Assembly (NCBI GenBank): GCA_945872825.1
Contig: CAMCBD010000009.1
Span: 1-49,526 of the forward strand
Source of the DNA: Nitrosomonas ureae
GTDB taxonomy: Bacteria; Pseudomonadota; Gammaproteobacteria; Burkholderiales; Nitrosomonadaceae
Direction: 5' to 3'
Length of the DNA stretch: 49,526 bases
Both the position numbers and the translations under genes were made by a program. Below the pieces are notes generated by a model, which saw only the letters and a list, made by a program, of their open reading frames with translations, made no database searches and was not told where the DNA came from. Shown here piece after piece: positions 18,640-28,101 of the stretch (the first letter of the stretch is position 1; every line of letters starts with the position of its first letter).

Positions 18640-20610
18640 GGGTTTTGGAATTAATCCGGATTGAATATTTCGTGTCATTGAAAGTAATGATACGAAATAC
18701 CTCGGTAGCGTACAAAAGCGCTACATGTTCATTTTTTGTAAGGAATCGATATCATGACTTTCAGTATTAATTTATTTGATCTTGATGGCAGCAATGGTTT
18801 TCGTTTGGATGGAGAGACGGCGTCTGATTTCTCGGGCCGCTCAGTCAGCAATGCAGGAGATGTGAATGGCGATGGGTTTGATGATGTGATTGTCGGTGCT
18901 TTTGGAGCTGATCCGAACAGCATCTTTTCAGGCTCCAGTTACGTGGTGTTTGGTCAAGCATCCGGTTTCAGTGCGACGATGGATTTATCCAGCCTTAATG
19001 GTAACAATGGTTTTCGTTTGGATGGAGAGGTGTATGATTTTTCGGGCCGATCCGTCAGCACTGCCGGGGATGTCAACGGCGATGGGTTTGATGATGTGAT
19101 TGTCGGCGCATCTTCTGCTGATCAGAACGGCTACGAATCAGGTTCCAGTTATGTGGTGTTTGGTCGAGCATCCGGCTTCAATGCTACGATGGATTTATCC
19201 AGTTTGAATGGCAGCAATGGTTTTAGTTTGGATGGAGAGGCGGCGTCTGATTTCTCGGGCTGCTCAGTCAGCACTGCCGGGGATGTCAACGGCGATGGGT
19301 TTGATGATTTGATTGTCGGTGCTTTTGGAGCTGATCCGAACGGCATCTTTTCAGGCTCCAGTTACGTGGTGTTTGGTCAAGCATCCGGTTTCAGTGCCAC
19401 GATGGATTTATCCAGCCTTAATGGTAACAATGGTTTTCGTTTGGATGGAGAGGCGGCGTCTGATTATTCGGGCCGCTCAGTCAGCACTGCCGGGGATGTG
19501 AATGGCGATGGGTTTGATGATTTGATCATTGGGGCTTACGGAACTGCTTCCAGTTACGTGGTGTTTGGCAAAGCATCCGGTTTCAGTGCTGCGATGGATT
19601 TATCCAGTTTGGATGGTAGCAATGGCTTTCGTTTGGATGGGGCGGCAGGTGATTATTCGGGCGGATCAGTCAGCACTGCCGGGGATGTCAACGGTGATGG
19701 GTTTGATGATTTGATTGTCGGCGCTCCTTTCGTCAGCCTGAACGGCTCTTACTCCGGTTCTAGTTACGTGGTGTTTGGTCAAGCATCTGGTTTCAGTGCT
19801 ACGATGGATTTATCTACTCTCAATGGCAGCAATGGTTTTCGTTTGGATGGAGAGGCGAAGTTTGATTTATCGGGCTGGTCGGTTAGCACTGCCGGGGATG
19901 TCAACGGCGATGGCTTTGATGATTTGATTGTCGGTGCGTGGGGAGCTGACCCGAATGGTGGTGCCTCCGGTTCCAGTTACATCATCTTTGGCCGCAGTAA
20001 TTTTGGTAGTGGGCTGCCTGAAATTCTAGGCACATCCGGGGATGACACGCTCACAGGCACTTCAGCGGCGGAGTATTTTAAGGCCGGTGACGGCAACGAC
20101 AACCTGATCGGTCGGGGCGGCGCGGATATCTTTGACGGCGGGACGGGCAATGACAAGATTCGCGTGGCTGATCTGAGTTTCGCCTCGATTGGTGGCGGCG
20201 CGGGCATTGATGTGCTGCATCTGGCCGGTACCGGCCTGAATCTGAACCTGGCGGATTCCGGCGATCGCATCAGCGGCATCGAAATCATCTCCTTGTACAG
20301 CCAGGGCGACCGCAATACGCTAACGCTCACGGCAGCCGATTTGCTCAATCTGTCGACTACTACCAATACCCTGAAAGTCAATGGCAATGCCGGAGGCCAC
20401 ATTATTGTGGAAGATAGCGGCTGGATCGACGGCGACAACCGTGGCGGGAACGGTTATTATCATGTGTATATGCAGGAAAATGCGGTGTTGCTGGTCGGGC
20501 AGAACTTGACGGTGGATTTTGTGGTGTAAACAATTACACAAGTGGTGCTGGTGATTAGGAAGCGCGGATTAACTCATTTTTGTCATTCCGAGCGTAGAAA
20601 TTAATCTTTA
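18640..20610 (+). repeat. Tandem duplication, unit 2
   Basis: Second copy of the segment described at 16745-18468. The leader (18640-18753) differs from unit 1 at only a few bases, and the 3' part of the gene from about 19980 and the tail through the beta-repeat arm are also near identical. Confidence 0.85.
18754..20529 (+). CDS. FG-GAP beta-propeller protein with RTX-like C-terminus, copy 2
   Basis: 591 residues with six FG-GAP repeats, one more than copy 1. Each holds AGDVNGDGFDDLIVGA or a close variant, a calcium-binding D-x-N-x-D-G-x-x-D loop. Repeats 1 and 3 share a near-identical 129-bp segment (18901-19029 and 19324-19452), which points to internal unequal recombination. The C-terminal segment (ILGTSGDDTLTGTSAAEYF, GGADIFDGGTGNDK and the region ending VDFVV) is almost the same as in copy 1, while the propeller is more variable: a conserved secretion-like tail on a changing surface domain. 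No signal peptide. Seven blades are usual in integrin-type propellers, so six repeats may form a smaller or paired propeller. Confidence 0.85.
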   Translation: MTFSINLFDLDGSNGFRLDGETASDFSGRSVSNAGDVNGDGFDDVIVGAFGADPNSIFSGSSYVVFGQASGFSATMDLSSLNGNNGFRLDGEVYDFSGRSVSTAGDVNGDGFDDVIVGASSADQNGYESGSSYVVFGRASGFNATMDLSSLNGSNGFSLDGEAASDFSGCSVSTAGDVNGDGFDDLIVGAFGADPNGIFSGSSYVVFGQASGFSATMDLSSLNGNNGFRLDGEAASDYSGRSVSTAGDVNGDGFDDLIIGAYGTASSYVVFGKASGFSAAMDLSSLDGSNGFRLDGAAGDYSGGSVSTAGDVNGDGFDDLIVGAPFVSLNGSYSGSSYVVFGQASGFSATMDLSTLNGSNGFRLDGEAKFDLSGWSVSTAGDVNGDGFDDLIVGAWGADPNGGASGSSYIIFGRSNFGSGLPEILGTSGDDTLTGTSAAEYFKAGDGNDNLIGRGGADIFDGGTGNDKIRVADLSFASIGGGAGIDVLHLAGTGLNLNLADSGDRISGIEIISLYSQGDRNTLTLTAADLLNLSTTTNTLKVNGNAGGHIIVEDSGWIDGDNRGGNGYYHVYMQENAVLLVGQNLTVDFVV

Positions 20611-20662
20611 GTAATCAACAGTATATATTTCTCTCTATGCTCGAAATGACAGTTATTCAGAG
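20579..20662. repeat. MITE-like repeat family beta, copy 2
   Basis: Inverted arms GTCATTCCGAGC on the left and GCTCGAAATGAC on the right enclose AATCTTTAGTAATCAACAGT; the right end is AGTTATTCAGAG. The left outer end (CTCTGAATAATT in the full copy at 45243) is missing. Confidence 0.7.
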
Positions 20663-20710
20663 AATTCTTAAGCGAATTGATCGAAGCATTTGATTAAAAC
20701 AGGATATTGA

Positions 20711-21763
20711 ATGGATTCTAGCGAAACAGAGGTTAAGCCTACACTCGAAATCAGTTCTTCCCGTCAGTTGTTGTCTTGGTTGGCTGAGCAGCAGCTGAGT
20801 ATTGCATTGACAACCTATCAAGTTGGCAAATTGTATTTTATCGGGCTCAAACCGGATAACGGACTTTCGGTATTCGAACGCAGCTTTAACCGTTGCATGG
20901 GGTTGTGCGCTACTCCGAATGGTTTGTATATGAGCAGCCTGTATCAGGTTTGGCGCTTTGAGAATGTATTTGAGCCGGGACAGCACCAGGATGGTTTTGA
21001 CCGGTTATATGTGCCGCAAGTGGGTTATACCACCGGTGATCTGGATATTCATGACATGGCAGTGGATCGGAATGGTCGTTTAGTGTTCGTGAATACCTTA
21101 TTTGGGTGTTTGGCAACATTGAGTGAAACGCATAGCTTCAAACCGCTATGGCAACCTCCGTTTATCAGCAAGCTGGCGGCAGAAGACCGCTGCCACTTAA
21201 ACGGCTTGGCGATGAAGGATGGTCAGCCGGGGTATGTGACCGCGGTCAGTCAATCCGATGTTGCCGATGGTTGGCGTGAGCATCGCACTAGCGGGGGACT
21301 TGTCATTGATGTCACTCGCAATGATATTGTGTGTACTGGGCTGTCGATGCCGCATTCGCCGCGTTGGTACCATGATAAATTGTGGCTGCTCAATTCCGGA
21401 ACAGGAGATTTTGGCTACGTTGATCTTGCAACAGGGCGCTTTGAATCTGTGTGCTTCTGTCCGGGTTATATGCGTGGTTTAAGCTTTCACGGACATTTTG
21501 CCTTAGTAGGCTTGTCCAAACCACGTCACAATAAAACCTTTAGTGGACTGGCACTGGATGATAATCTTAAATCACGCAATGCCGAAGCGCGTTGTGGGGT
21601 GCAAATCATCGATTTGCGTACCGGCGATATCGTGCATTGGATACGCATGGAAGGCGTGGTTGATGAGTTGTATGACGTGATTACTTTGCCGCATGTGCGC
21701 CGCCCGATGGCACTGGGATTCAAGACGGATGAGATTCGCCGTGTGCTGAGTATTGAAACCTAA
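20711..21763 (+). CDS. TIGR03032 / DUF4915 family protein of unknown function
   Basis: 350 residues, soluble, without signal peptide or membrane segment. I recognise the family from its pattern: an N-terminal region ending in FNRCMGLC, the segment GDLDIHDMAVD near 115, PHSPRWYHDKLWLLNSGTG near 215 and RGLSFHGHFALVGLSKPRH near 255. The repeated short beta motifs suggest a propeller-like fold with possible metal ligands (His/Asp clusters), which is inference. Function is not known. It lies 180 bases after FG-GAP copy 2 in the same direction. It could act on the secreted propeller proteins or be unrelated. Confidence 0.75.
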   Translation: MDSSETEVKPTLEISSSRQLLSWLAEQQLSIALTTYQVGKLYFIGLKPDNGLSVFERSFNRCMGLCATPNGLYMSSLYQVWRFENVFEPGQHQDGFDRLYVPQVGYTTGDLDIHDMAVDRNGRLVFVNTLFGCLATLSETHSFKPLWQPPFISKLAAEDRCHLNGLAMKDGQPGYVTAVSQSDVADGWREHRTSGGLVIDVTRNDIVCTGLSMPHSPRWYHDKLWLLNSGTGDFGYVDLATGRFESVCFCPGYMRGLSFHGHFALVGLSKPRHNKTFSGLALDDNLKSRNAEARCGVQIIDLRTGDIVHWIRMEGVVDELYDVITLPHVRRPMALGFKTDEIRRVLSIET

Positions 21764-22062
21764 TCTGTCGGATCTAAGGAAATTCTGAATAATTCAACTT
21801 TGTCATTCCGAACACAGTGAGGAATCTTTTCGAATTAACAGTATAGATTTCTCGTTCTGCTCGAAATGACAGCTATTCAGTGGCTTGTTAAAACGCACGC
21901 GAAATTGTGAGCTTATCCACTTCCCTATCATCCCGTCCAAATTCAAACACCATGAGGGTCCCCCTCGCATTTTGCCGGCGTGTTTGACATCAATACGCGA
22001 TGTATGGGATTCTCACCCCATTCCTGTTCGATGGGATCAACACGGCTATTTCCCCTACTCAA
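21764..22062. other. Spacer with a full beta repeat before the efflux operon
   Basis: 299 bases. The beta repeat takes 21785-21880. The remainder should contain the promoter of the efflux operon, but no clear -35/-10 pair stands out. The reading frame of the first efflux gene extends back to an ATG at 22000. Confidence 0.5.
21785..21880. repeat. MITE-like repeat family beta, copy 3
   Basis: Outer ends CTGAATAATT and, on the other strand, CTGAATAGCT; inner arms TTTGTCATTCCGAACACAGT and GCTCGAAATGACA. Same architecture and similar length (96 bp) as the copy at 45243-45348. Confidence 0.75.
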
Positions 22063-23457
22063 ATGAAATGTGATCGCCACTGGCTTCGAATATTATTATT
22101 GCTCCCCGGTTTGCTGCTAACGGCTTGCGCCATGGGGCCTGACTATTTGCGCCCGCAAGTCGATACCGCTGAGAAATTTCGCATGTCTCAGATGGAAGGG
22201 GAATCGGTCGCCAACCTGCGCTGGTGGGAACTGTTGCAGGATGAAACACTGCAGCAGTTGATCCATCAAGCTTTGAAGGAAAATAAGGATCTCAAGCAGG
22301 CGGTGGCCAGTGTTGAGGAATTTGAGGCACGTTTGTACACCGCACGCATGGGATTTATTCCCAATATGGGCATCGATGCCAATGCACCGGCTTTCGGCAG
22401 GATGGGTGGATTCCGCTTTCCGGGGTTTCCTACGCCGTTTAATTATTACGGTCAGGTGACTTTGAATTGGGAGTTGGATATCTGGGGCAGAATCCGCCGC
22501 TCCAACGAAGCGGCGCGGGCCGATCTGTTGGAGCGTGAGGAAAACCGTCATGCCGTCATTCTGACGCTGGTCAGCGCGGTGGCGCAGTCCTACTTTGATT
22601 TGTTGCAATTGGATATGCAACGGGATATCGCTCATCGTGCCTTGGTTTCGTGGGAAGAATCGGTTGCCATCGCGCAAGCGCTGTTACAGGGCGGCATCAC
22701 GTCTCGCCTCGACCTCGATCAATTCGAGTCCGAGCATGCCAATGCCGCGGCCCGGGTTGCCGAACTGGAGCGGCAAATGCGGCAAAAGGAGAACGAACTC
22801 AACGTGCTGCTGGGAAAAAATCCGGCGCCGATTGACCGAGGATATACGCTAACCGAGCAATTGATGCCGCCGGAAGTACCTGCGGGCTTGCCTTCCGAAT
22901 TGCTGCAGCGGCGTCCCGATATTCTTCGTTCCGAACAAACGCTGGCGGCAGCTACTGCAAAAATCGGGGTGGCTAAAGCGGCACGGTTTCCTAAGTTTTC
23001 TATCACCGGTTTCCTTGGTGTCGCCAGTCCGGCTCTGTCCAATCTGCTGCTTTCCGGCAGTGAGTTTGGCGCCGGTGGACTCGGCCTGGCTGGACCATTA
23101 CTGAATGCGCAAAGCCTGGGTTTCGAGCAACGCGTAGCGGAAGCGCAGGCGCGGCAAGCCTTGGCGCAATACGAGCAGACCATCCTGGTAGCATTTAAGG
23201 AAGTTGAAGATACGCTGGTAGCAGTACGTACCGCCAACGATCAACGCAAAGCACAGCAAATGCAGGTCGAAGCGCTACGTTCTGCTTTGCAGGTAGCGGA
23301 TCTGCGTTACCAGGGCGGGATCACAAGCTATGTCGACGTACTGCTGGCCAAGCGCAATCTGTTCGATGCCGAATTTGCGCTGATGGCGACACACCGTTTG
23401 CACCTGGTATCGATCGTACAACTCTACAAAGCACTTGGCGGTGGCTGGATGTTGTAA
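22063..23457 (+). CDS. RND efflux outer-membrane lipoprotein (OprM/NodT family)
   Basis: 464 residues from the ATG at 22063, chosen because it gives a clean lipoprotein signal peptide ending LLLTAC with Cys22 as the lipid site; the longer start at 22000 puts 21 odd residues ahead of it. The protein begins MGPDYLRP after the cysteine, as usual for this family, and has two repeats of a TolC-like fold, with AYEQ/YEQTILVAFKEVEDTL and GGITSYVDVL in the second half. It forms the outer-membrane channel of a tripartite pump with the next two genes. Its base composition is richer in G and C than the rpsB block. Confidence 0.93.
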   Translation: MKCDRHWLRILLLLPGLLLTACAMGPDYLRPQVDTAEKFRMSQMEGESVANLRWWELLQDETLQQLIHQALKENKDLKQAVASVEEFEARLYTARMGFIPNMGIDANAPAFGRMGGFRFPGFPTPFNYYGQVTLNWELDIWGRIRRSNEAARADLLEREENRHAVILTLVSAVAQSYFDLLQLDMQRDIAHRALVSWEESVAIAQALLQGGITSRLDLDQFESEHANAAARVAELERQMRQKENELNVLLGKNPAPIDRGYTLTEQLMPPEVPAGLPSELLQRRPDILRSEQTLAAATAKIGVAKAARFPKFSITGFLGVASPALSNLLLSGSEFGAGGLGLAGPLLNAQSLGFEQRVAEAQARQALAQYEQTILVAFKEVEDTLVAVRTANDQRKAQQMQVEALRSALQVADLRYQGGITSYVDVLLAKRNLFDAEFALMATHRLHLVSIVQLYKALGGGWML

Positions 23458-23606
23458 AGATCGATGTTGTGCCAACGCTGGAAGCTGGTGCACAAATTGA
23501 ATCGGGACAGGATTACGCGGTAGGACCTTATCGCATGATACGATTATTACATTAATTTCTTTTGGATCCATCCGCCGCTTAATTAGAATAACCAAGGATC
23601 GAGCCT

Positions 23607-24848
23607 ATGCCAAGAACATCTCTATGGATCACCACAGCGGCGGCACGAATCGGGTCTGCCATGATCAACACGGGGGCCGGATTGTTACTGATTCTGCTCG
23701 CAGCCTGCGCACAACAGCCGCCGGAAAACGCCTCCCCGCCGCTGCCGCAAGTTCAGGTGATCACTGTGACAACACAAGCGATTGAGGACGAACCGGAATT
23801 CATTGGGCAGACGGAAGCTTTCCGCCCGGTGGAGATTCGCCCGCAGGTGAGCGGAATTATCAAACAGGTTTATTTCACCGAAGGGCGCAATGCCAAAAAA
23901 GGCGATCGGTTGTATTTGATTGATCCGGTGCCATTCAAGGCGATTTATCTCAGCAGTAAAGCCAAAGTGGCGCAAATGCAGGCGCGCTTGAATCAAGCCA
24001 AGCAAGATCTGGCACGGGTCAAACCGTTGCTTGAAAAGCAGGCAGTCAGCAAGAAAAATGTCGATGATGCCGAATCCGAAGTGCTGGCGGTCAAAGCATC
24101 GCTGGAAGCGGCGCAAAATGATCTAATCAAGGCAAAATTTGATCTGGATAATACGCTGATTACCGCGCCGGTGAACGGCCGGATCGGTCGTAGCCATTTT
24201 TATGAAGGCCGGCTGGTTTCTGCACAGGAAACGCTGCTGACTACGATTGATCAACTCGATCCCATGTACGTCAATGTCAGTGTGCCCGAAAGCTATCTGC
24301 TGCGCCGCCGCCGCGAACTGGTCGAACAAAAGGTGGAGAGACCGGATATCTTCAAATTACGCGGCGTCATGACGTTTACCGATGGCAGCGTGTATCCGCA
24401 GGAAGGCGTACTGGATTTCGCCGATGTGGCGATACGGCCGGAAACGGGTACATTGCAGGGCCGGTTTAAATTTCCCAATCCGGAAGGCAGTATGGCGCCG
24501 GGACAATCCTACTTTTATCCCGGCCAATTTGTCAGAATTCGCATTAGGGGGTATATCCGCAACAATGCTATTCTGATTCCGCAGCGCGCCGTTCAACAAG
24601 GGCCAAACGGTTCCTTTGTGTATGTGATTGACGCGGCAGATCAGGCACAGCTTCGTCCGGTTCAAGCCAGCGCGTGGCGTGGCAAAGAATGGTTGATCGA
24701 AAATGGCTTACAATCCGGGGAACGCATCGTGGTGGAAGGGTTTTATCGTATCCTGCCAGGAAGCAAAGTCCATGCGATTCCGCATAAATCAGAAGCAACC
24801 GCATCAACGCCTCATGCCGAGGAATCCACCCAGCAGGTTGCGCCATGA
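23607..24848 (+). CDS. RND efflux periplasmic adaptor (AcrA/MexE type)
   Basis: 413 residues; lipoprotein signal ending LLAAC (Cys 34 from the first ATG; ATG at 23661 is an alternative start). Membrane-fusion protein: lipoyl halves (RPQVSGIIKQVYFTEG and ITAPVNGRIG) flank an alpha hairpin (about 115-170), then the beta-barrel and membrane-proximal domains. It bridges the pump and the outer-membrane channel. It follows the channel gene after 149 bases and overlaps the pump gene by four bases (ATGA), so adaptor and pump are coupled. Confidence 0.94.
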   Translation: MPRTSLWITTAAARIGSAMINTGAGLLLILLAACAQQPPENASPPLPQVQVITVTTQAIEDEPEFIGQTEAFRPVEIRPQVSGIIKQVYFTEGRNAKKGDRLYLIDPVPFKAIYLSSKAKVAQMQARLNQAKQDLARVKPLLEKQAVSKKNVDDAESEVLAVKASLEAAQNDLIKAKFDLDNTLITAPVNGRIGRSHFYEGRLVSAQETLLTTIDQLDPMYVNVSVPESYLLRRRRELVEQKVERPDIFKLRGVMTFTDGSVYPQEGVLDFADVAIRPETGTLQGRFKFPNPEGSMAPGQSYFYPGQFVRIRIRGYIRNNAILIPQRAVQQGPNGSFVYVIDAADQAQLRPVQASAWRGKEWLIENGLQSGERIVVEGFYRILPGSKVHAIPHKSEATASTPHAEESTQQVAP

Positions 24849-27800
24849 AATCGCATTTCTTTATCGACCGGCCTATTTTCGCATCGGTGCTGTCGATCAT
24901 CATTGTCGTTCTGGGTCTGGTGGCATTGCAGAAATTGCCGATCGCACAATTTCCGCAAATCACGCCGCCGATGGTACAAATCGACGCGGATTATCCGGGC
25001 GCCAGTGCGGAAGTCGTCGCAGAAGCGGTGGCACGCCCAATCGAAGTGCAATTGCCCGGCATCGACAATCTGCTGTACTACGAATCGGTCAGCACCAACG
25101 ACGGCCACATGATGCTGCGGCTGACGTTCGAGATCGGTACGGATATCGATATCGCACAGGTGCAGACACAGAACCGGCAACGTCTGGCCGAACCGCAATT
25201 GCCGGATGAAGTGGTACGACAGGGCATAACGGTGAAAAAGACTTCACCCGATTTACTCGCCGTGATTGCGCTGAGTTCCACCGATCCCAAGCATGACAAC
25301 GTTTATCTATCGAATTATGCGTTGCTGCGTATTCTCGATAATGTGAAGCGGCTTCCCGGTGTCGGCGATGCCATCATTTTCGGCGGACAGAATTATTCGA
25401 TGCGACTGATTCTCGATCCGGTTCGCATGGCGCAACTCAATGTGACGCCGACCGAAATTGCCGCAATGGTGCGCGAGCAAAACCGCGATTTTCCTGCGGG
25501 CAGAATCGGCCGTGAACCGACTCCCCACGGAACAGAGCTGACGATTCCGGTAATTACGCGCGGGCGCATGAGCGAGGTCAAAGAATTCGAGGACATGATC
25601 GTGCGCGCTTATCCGGATGGCTCGATGGTCCGGTTGCAGGATGTGGCACGGATTGAACTGGGCGCGCAATCGTATGACCTGCAAGGACGCTGGAACGGAA
25701 AACCCAATACGTTTCTGTTAACTTTTCTGTCTCCCGGAGCCAATGCACTCGAAACCGTACAGCGCGTGCGTCAGGAAATGGAGAAATTGACTAAAGGCTT
25801 CCCGGCTGGCGTGTCTTATGATATTCCCTACGACACCACTTCTTTTATTGAAGTTTCTATCAAAGAGGTATTGAAAACGCTGGTTGAAGCGACACTTCTC
25901 GTGATTCTGGTCGTTTTTCTTTTCCTGCAAAGCTGGCGCGCCACACTGATTCCCGCTGTAGCCGTTCCTGTCTCGCTGATTGGCACGCTGGCCGGAATGG
26001 AAGCACTGGGGTTTTCCATCAACACGCTGACCCTGTTCGGGATGGTTTTGGCGATTGGTATCGTCGTCGATGATGCCATTGTGGTGGTGGAAAATGTCGA
26101 ACGGCACATGACCAAAGGCGGCTTATCGCCCAGAGACGCTGCAAAAAAAGCGATGGATGAAGTAACTGGACCAGTAATTGCCATCGTTCTGGTTTTGGCT
26201 GCGGTATTTGTGCCGGTTGCCTTTTTAGGCGGCATTACCGGTGAGTTGTATCAACAATTTGCTATTACCATCGCATTGTCCGTCGCCATATCCGGGTTCG
26301 TGGCGCTGACCCTCAGTCCGGCGTTATGCGCTTTGGTTCTCAAGCCGAGCCACGAAGCACCCAAAGGGTTCTGGAAGCTATTCAATCAATCGTTCGATTG
26401 GGTGCAAACTCGCTATACCGGAAGCGTCGGGATGATCCTGAAGCGCTCGGCGATCGCGCTGACCTTGTTTGTGGTTCTGATAGCCGTCATCCTGGGTCTA
26501 TTTAAAATAATACCGGGAAGTTTTCTGCCGGAAGAAGATCAAGGTTATTTCATTACCGTGGTCCAATTACCGGACGGCGCTTCGATGAAGCGCACCACGG
26601 AAGTCTTGAGTAAGGTAGAACAATATTATCAATCGAATCCAGCCGTACATTCAACGGACGTGTTGGCCGGACAGAATTTTGTTTTCGGCACCCGGGGAAC
26701 GAATCAGGCCACGATGTTCGTTCCGCTGCATCATTGGGATACGCGCAAAAATGCCAGCGAGCAAGTTCATGGTCTGATTGCAGCAGCTTTTCAGGAATTT
26801 GCCAAAATCCCTGAAGCGCTGATTTTGGCTTTCAATGCGCCTTCGATCAGCGGACTCGGTTCTACCGGCGGTTTTTCGGTACAAATACAAGACCCCAGCG
26901 GCGGCGACTTCGCCGAATTTGCTGCGGTTGCGCAGGAATTTACCGCCAAAGCCACGGAGCACCCGGCGATTGCAATAGCCAATACCAATTTCCGCATCAG
27001 CGCGCCACGCTTGTTCGCCACGGTAGACCGAGAACGCGCCAAGGCACTGGGTGTGCCGATTTCGGAAATCTTCGATACCATGCAGGCTTATTTCGGTAAT
27101 CTGTATATCAACGATTTTGTAAAATTTGGCCGCATCTATCGCGTACAAACTGAGGCATTACCCGAATATCGATCGAAACCGGATGACATCAGCAAAATCT
27201 ATGTGCGCGCTCAAACCAGAACCACATCGGCCATGATCCCGCTGGACTCCGTCGTGACCACTGAATTTAACAGCGGACCCGATCCGGTTACGCACTTTAA
27301 CGGTTTCAATTCCGCGCTCGTACTGGGCGGCGCGGCACCGGGATATAGCTCGGGACAAGCACTGGATGCGCTGGAACAAGTGGCCAATGAAATTCTGCTG
27401 CCGCGTGGCTATACACTTGATTGGAGCGGCATATCGTTTCAGGAACGTAAGGCGGGCGGGCAATCCGTGCTGGTATTTTCGTTTGCTATTCTGATGGTGT
27501 TTCTGGTACTGGCAGCCTTATATGAAAGCTGGTCGATTCCATTTGCTGTGATTCTTGCGATTCCTTTCGGGATACTGGGGGCATTGCTGGCAATCTGGAC
27601 GCGGGATTTAAGCAACGACATTTATTTCCAGATCGGATTGGTCACTTTGATCGGACTGGCCGCTAAAAATGCGATTCTGATCGTCGAGTTTGCCAACCAA
27701 CGCTATGCCGCGGGCGTATCGCTCACCGATGCGGCATTGGAAGCAGCACGGCTGCGCTTCCGGCCGATCATCATGACATCCCTGGCTTTTATTCTGGGCG

Positions 27801-28051
27801 TGTTTCCGCTGGTTATTGCATCCGGCGCCGGTGCTGCGAGCCGTCATTCCATCGGCACCGGGGTATTCGGCGGTATGCTGGCGGCTACATTCCTGGCCAT
27901 CTTTTTTGTCCCGCTTTTCTTCGTCGTGATTGGTAAGATCGGCCGCCGCGCCAAACATCCGGCCGCTGAAGCCGAACAAATTGAAGCAAAAAACGCTGCG
28001 CCGCAAAAGGAGGATCAGACGCCCCATCCAAAAGGCAGCGATCAGGAGTAA
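24845..28051 (+). CDS. RND multidrug efflux pump, HAE1 family (AcrB/MexF-like)
   Basis: 1068 residues, inner-membrane trimer driven by protons. It starts KSHFFIDRPIFASVLSIIIV, the usual first membrane helix; the proton-relay pair D409-D410 is in GIVVDDAIVVVENVERHM of TM4, and TM10 contains the lysine in GLAAKNAILIVEFANQR. Two large periplasmic loops (about 30-330 and 560-870) hold the porter and docking domains. The MexF/BpeF-like branch seems closest, by impression. No regulator gene (TetR, LysR) lies beside the operon, so its control is not visible here. Confidence 0.96.
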   Translation: MKSHFFIDRPIFASVLSIIIVVLGLVALQKLPIAQFPQITPPMVQIDADYPGASAEVVAEAVARPIEVQLPGIDNLLYYESVSTNDGHMMLRLTFEIGTDIDIAQVQTQNRQRLAEPQLPDEVVRQGITVKKTSPDLLAVIALSSTDPKHDNVYLSNYALLRILDNVKRLPGVGDAIIFGGQNYSMRLILDPVRMAQLNVTPTEIAAMVREQNRDFPAGRIGREPTPHGTELTIPVITRGRMSEVKEFEDMIVRAYPDGSMVRLQDVARIELGAQSYDLQGRWNGKPNTFLLTFLSPGANALETVQRVRQEMEKLTKGFPAGVSYDIPYDTTSFIEVSIKEVLKTLVEATLLVILVVFLFLQSWRATLIPAVAVPVSLIGTLAGMEALGFSINTLTLFGMVLAIGIVVDDAIVVVENVERHMTKGGLSPRDAAKKAMDEVTGPVIAIVLVLAAVFVPVAFLGGITGELYQQFAITIALSVAISGFVALTLSPALCALVLKPSHEAPKGFWKLFNQSFDWVQTRYTGSVGMILKRSAIALTLFVVLIAVILGLFKIIPGSFLPEEDQGYFITVVQLPDGASMKRTTEVLSKVEQYYQSNPAVHSTDVLAGQNFVFGTRGTNQATMFVPLHHWDTRKNASEQVHGLIAAAFQEFAKIPEALILAFNAPSISGLGSTGGFSVQIQDPSGGDFAEFAAVAQEFTAKATEHPAIAIANTNFRISAPRLFATVDRERAKALGVPISEIFDTMQAYFGNLYINDFVKFGRIYRVQTEALPEYRSKPDDISKIYVRAQTRTTSAMIPLDSVVTTEFNSGPDPVTHFNGFNSALVLGGAAPGYSSGQALDALEQVANEILLPRGYTLDWSGISFQERKAGGQSVLVFSFAILMVFLVLAALYESWSIPFAVILAIPFGILGALLAIWTRDLSNDIYFQIGLVTLIGLAAKNAILIVEFANQRYAAGVSLTDAALEAARLRFRPIIMTSLAFILGVFPLVIASGAGAASRHSIGTGVFGGMLAATFLAIFFVPLFFVVIGKIGRRAKHPAAEAEQIEAKNAAPQKEDQTPHPKGSDQE

Positions 28052-28101
28052 ACAATGAAAATGAGTTTCTTTTTAATTAGTGCGAAGCATCGAAACAAAA
28101 T

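Noticed and set aside
19977-20438. 153-codon minus-strand frame opposite FG-GAP copy 2
   Set aside because: It mirrors the repeat-rich sense gene, and a sister frame exists opposite copy 1; no start signal or family.
18754-20529. Regular repeats taken as a CRISPR array
   Set aside because: The period is about 200 bases and the repeats are coding FG-GAP motifs; no short palindromic repeat with unique spacers occurs anywhere in the window.
22117-22677. 186-codon minus-strand frame opposite the efflux channel gene
   Set aside because: A shadow of the sense gene, with no family resemblance.
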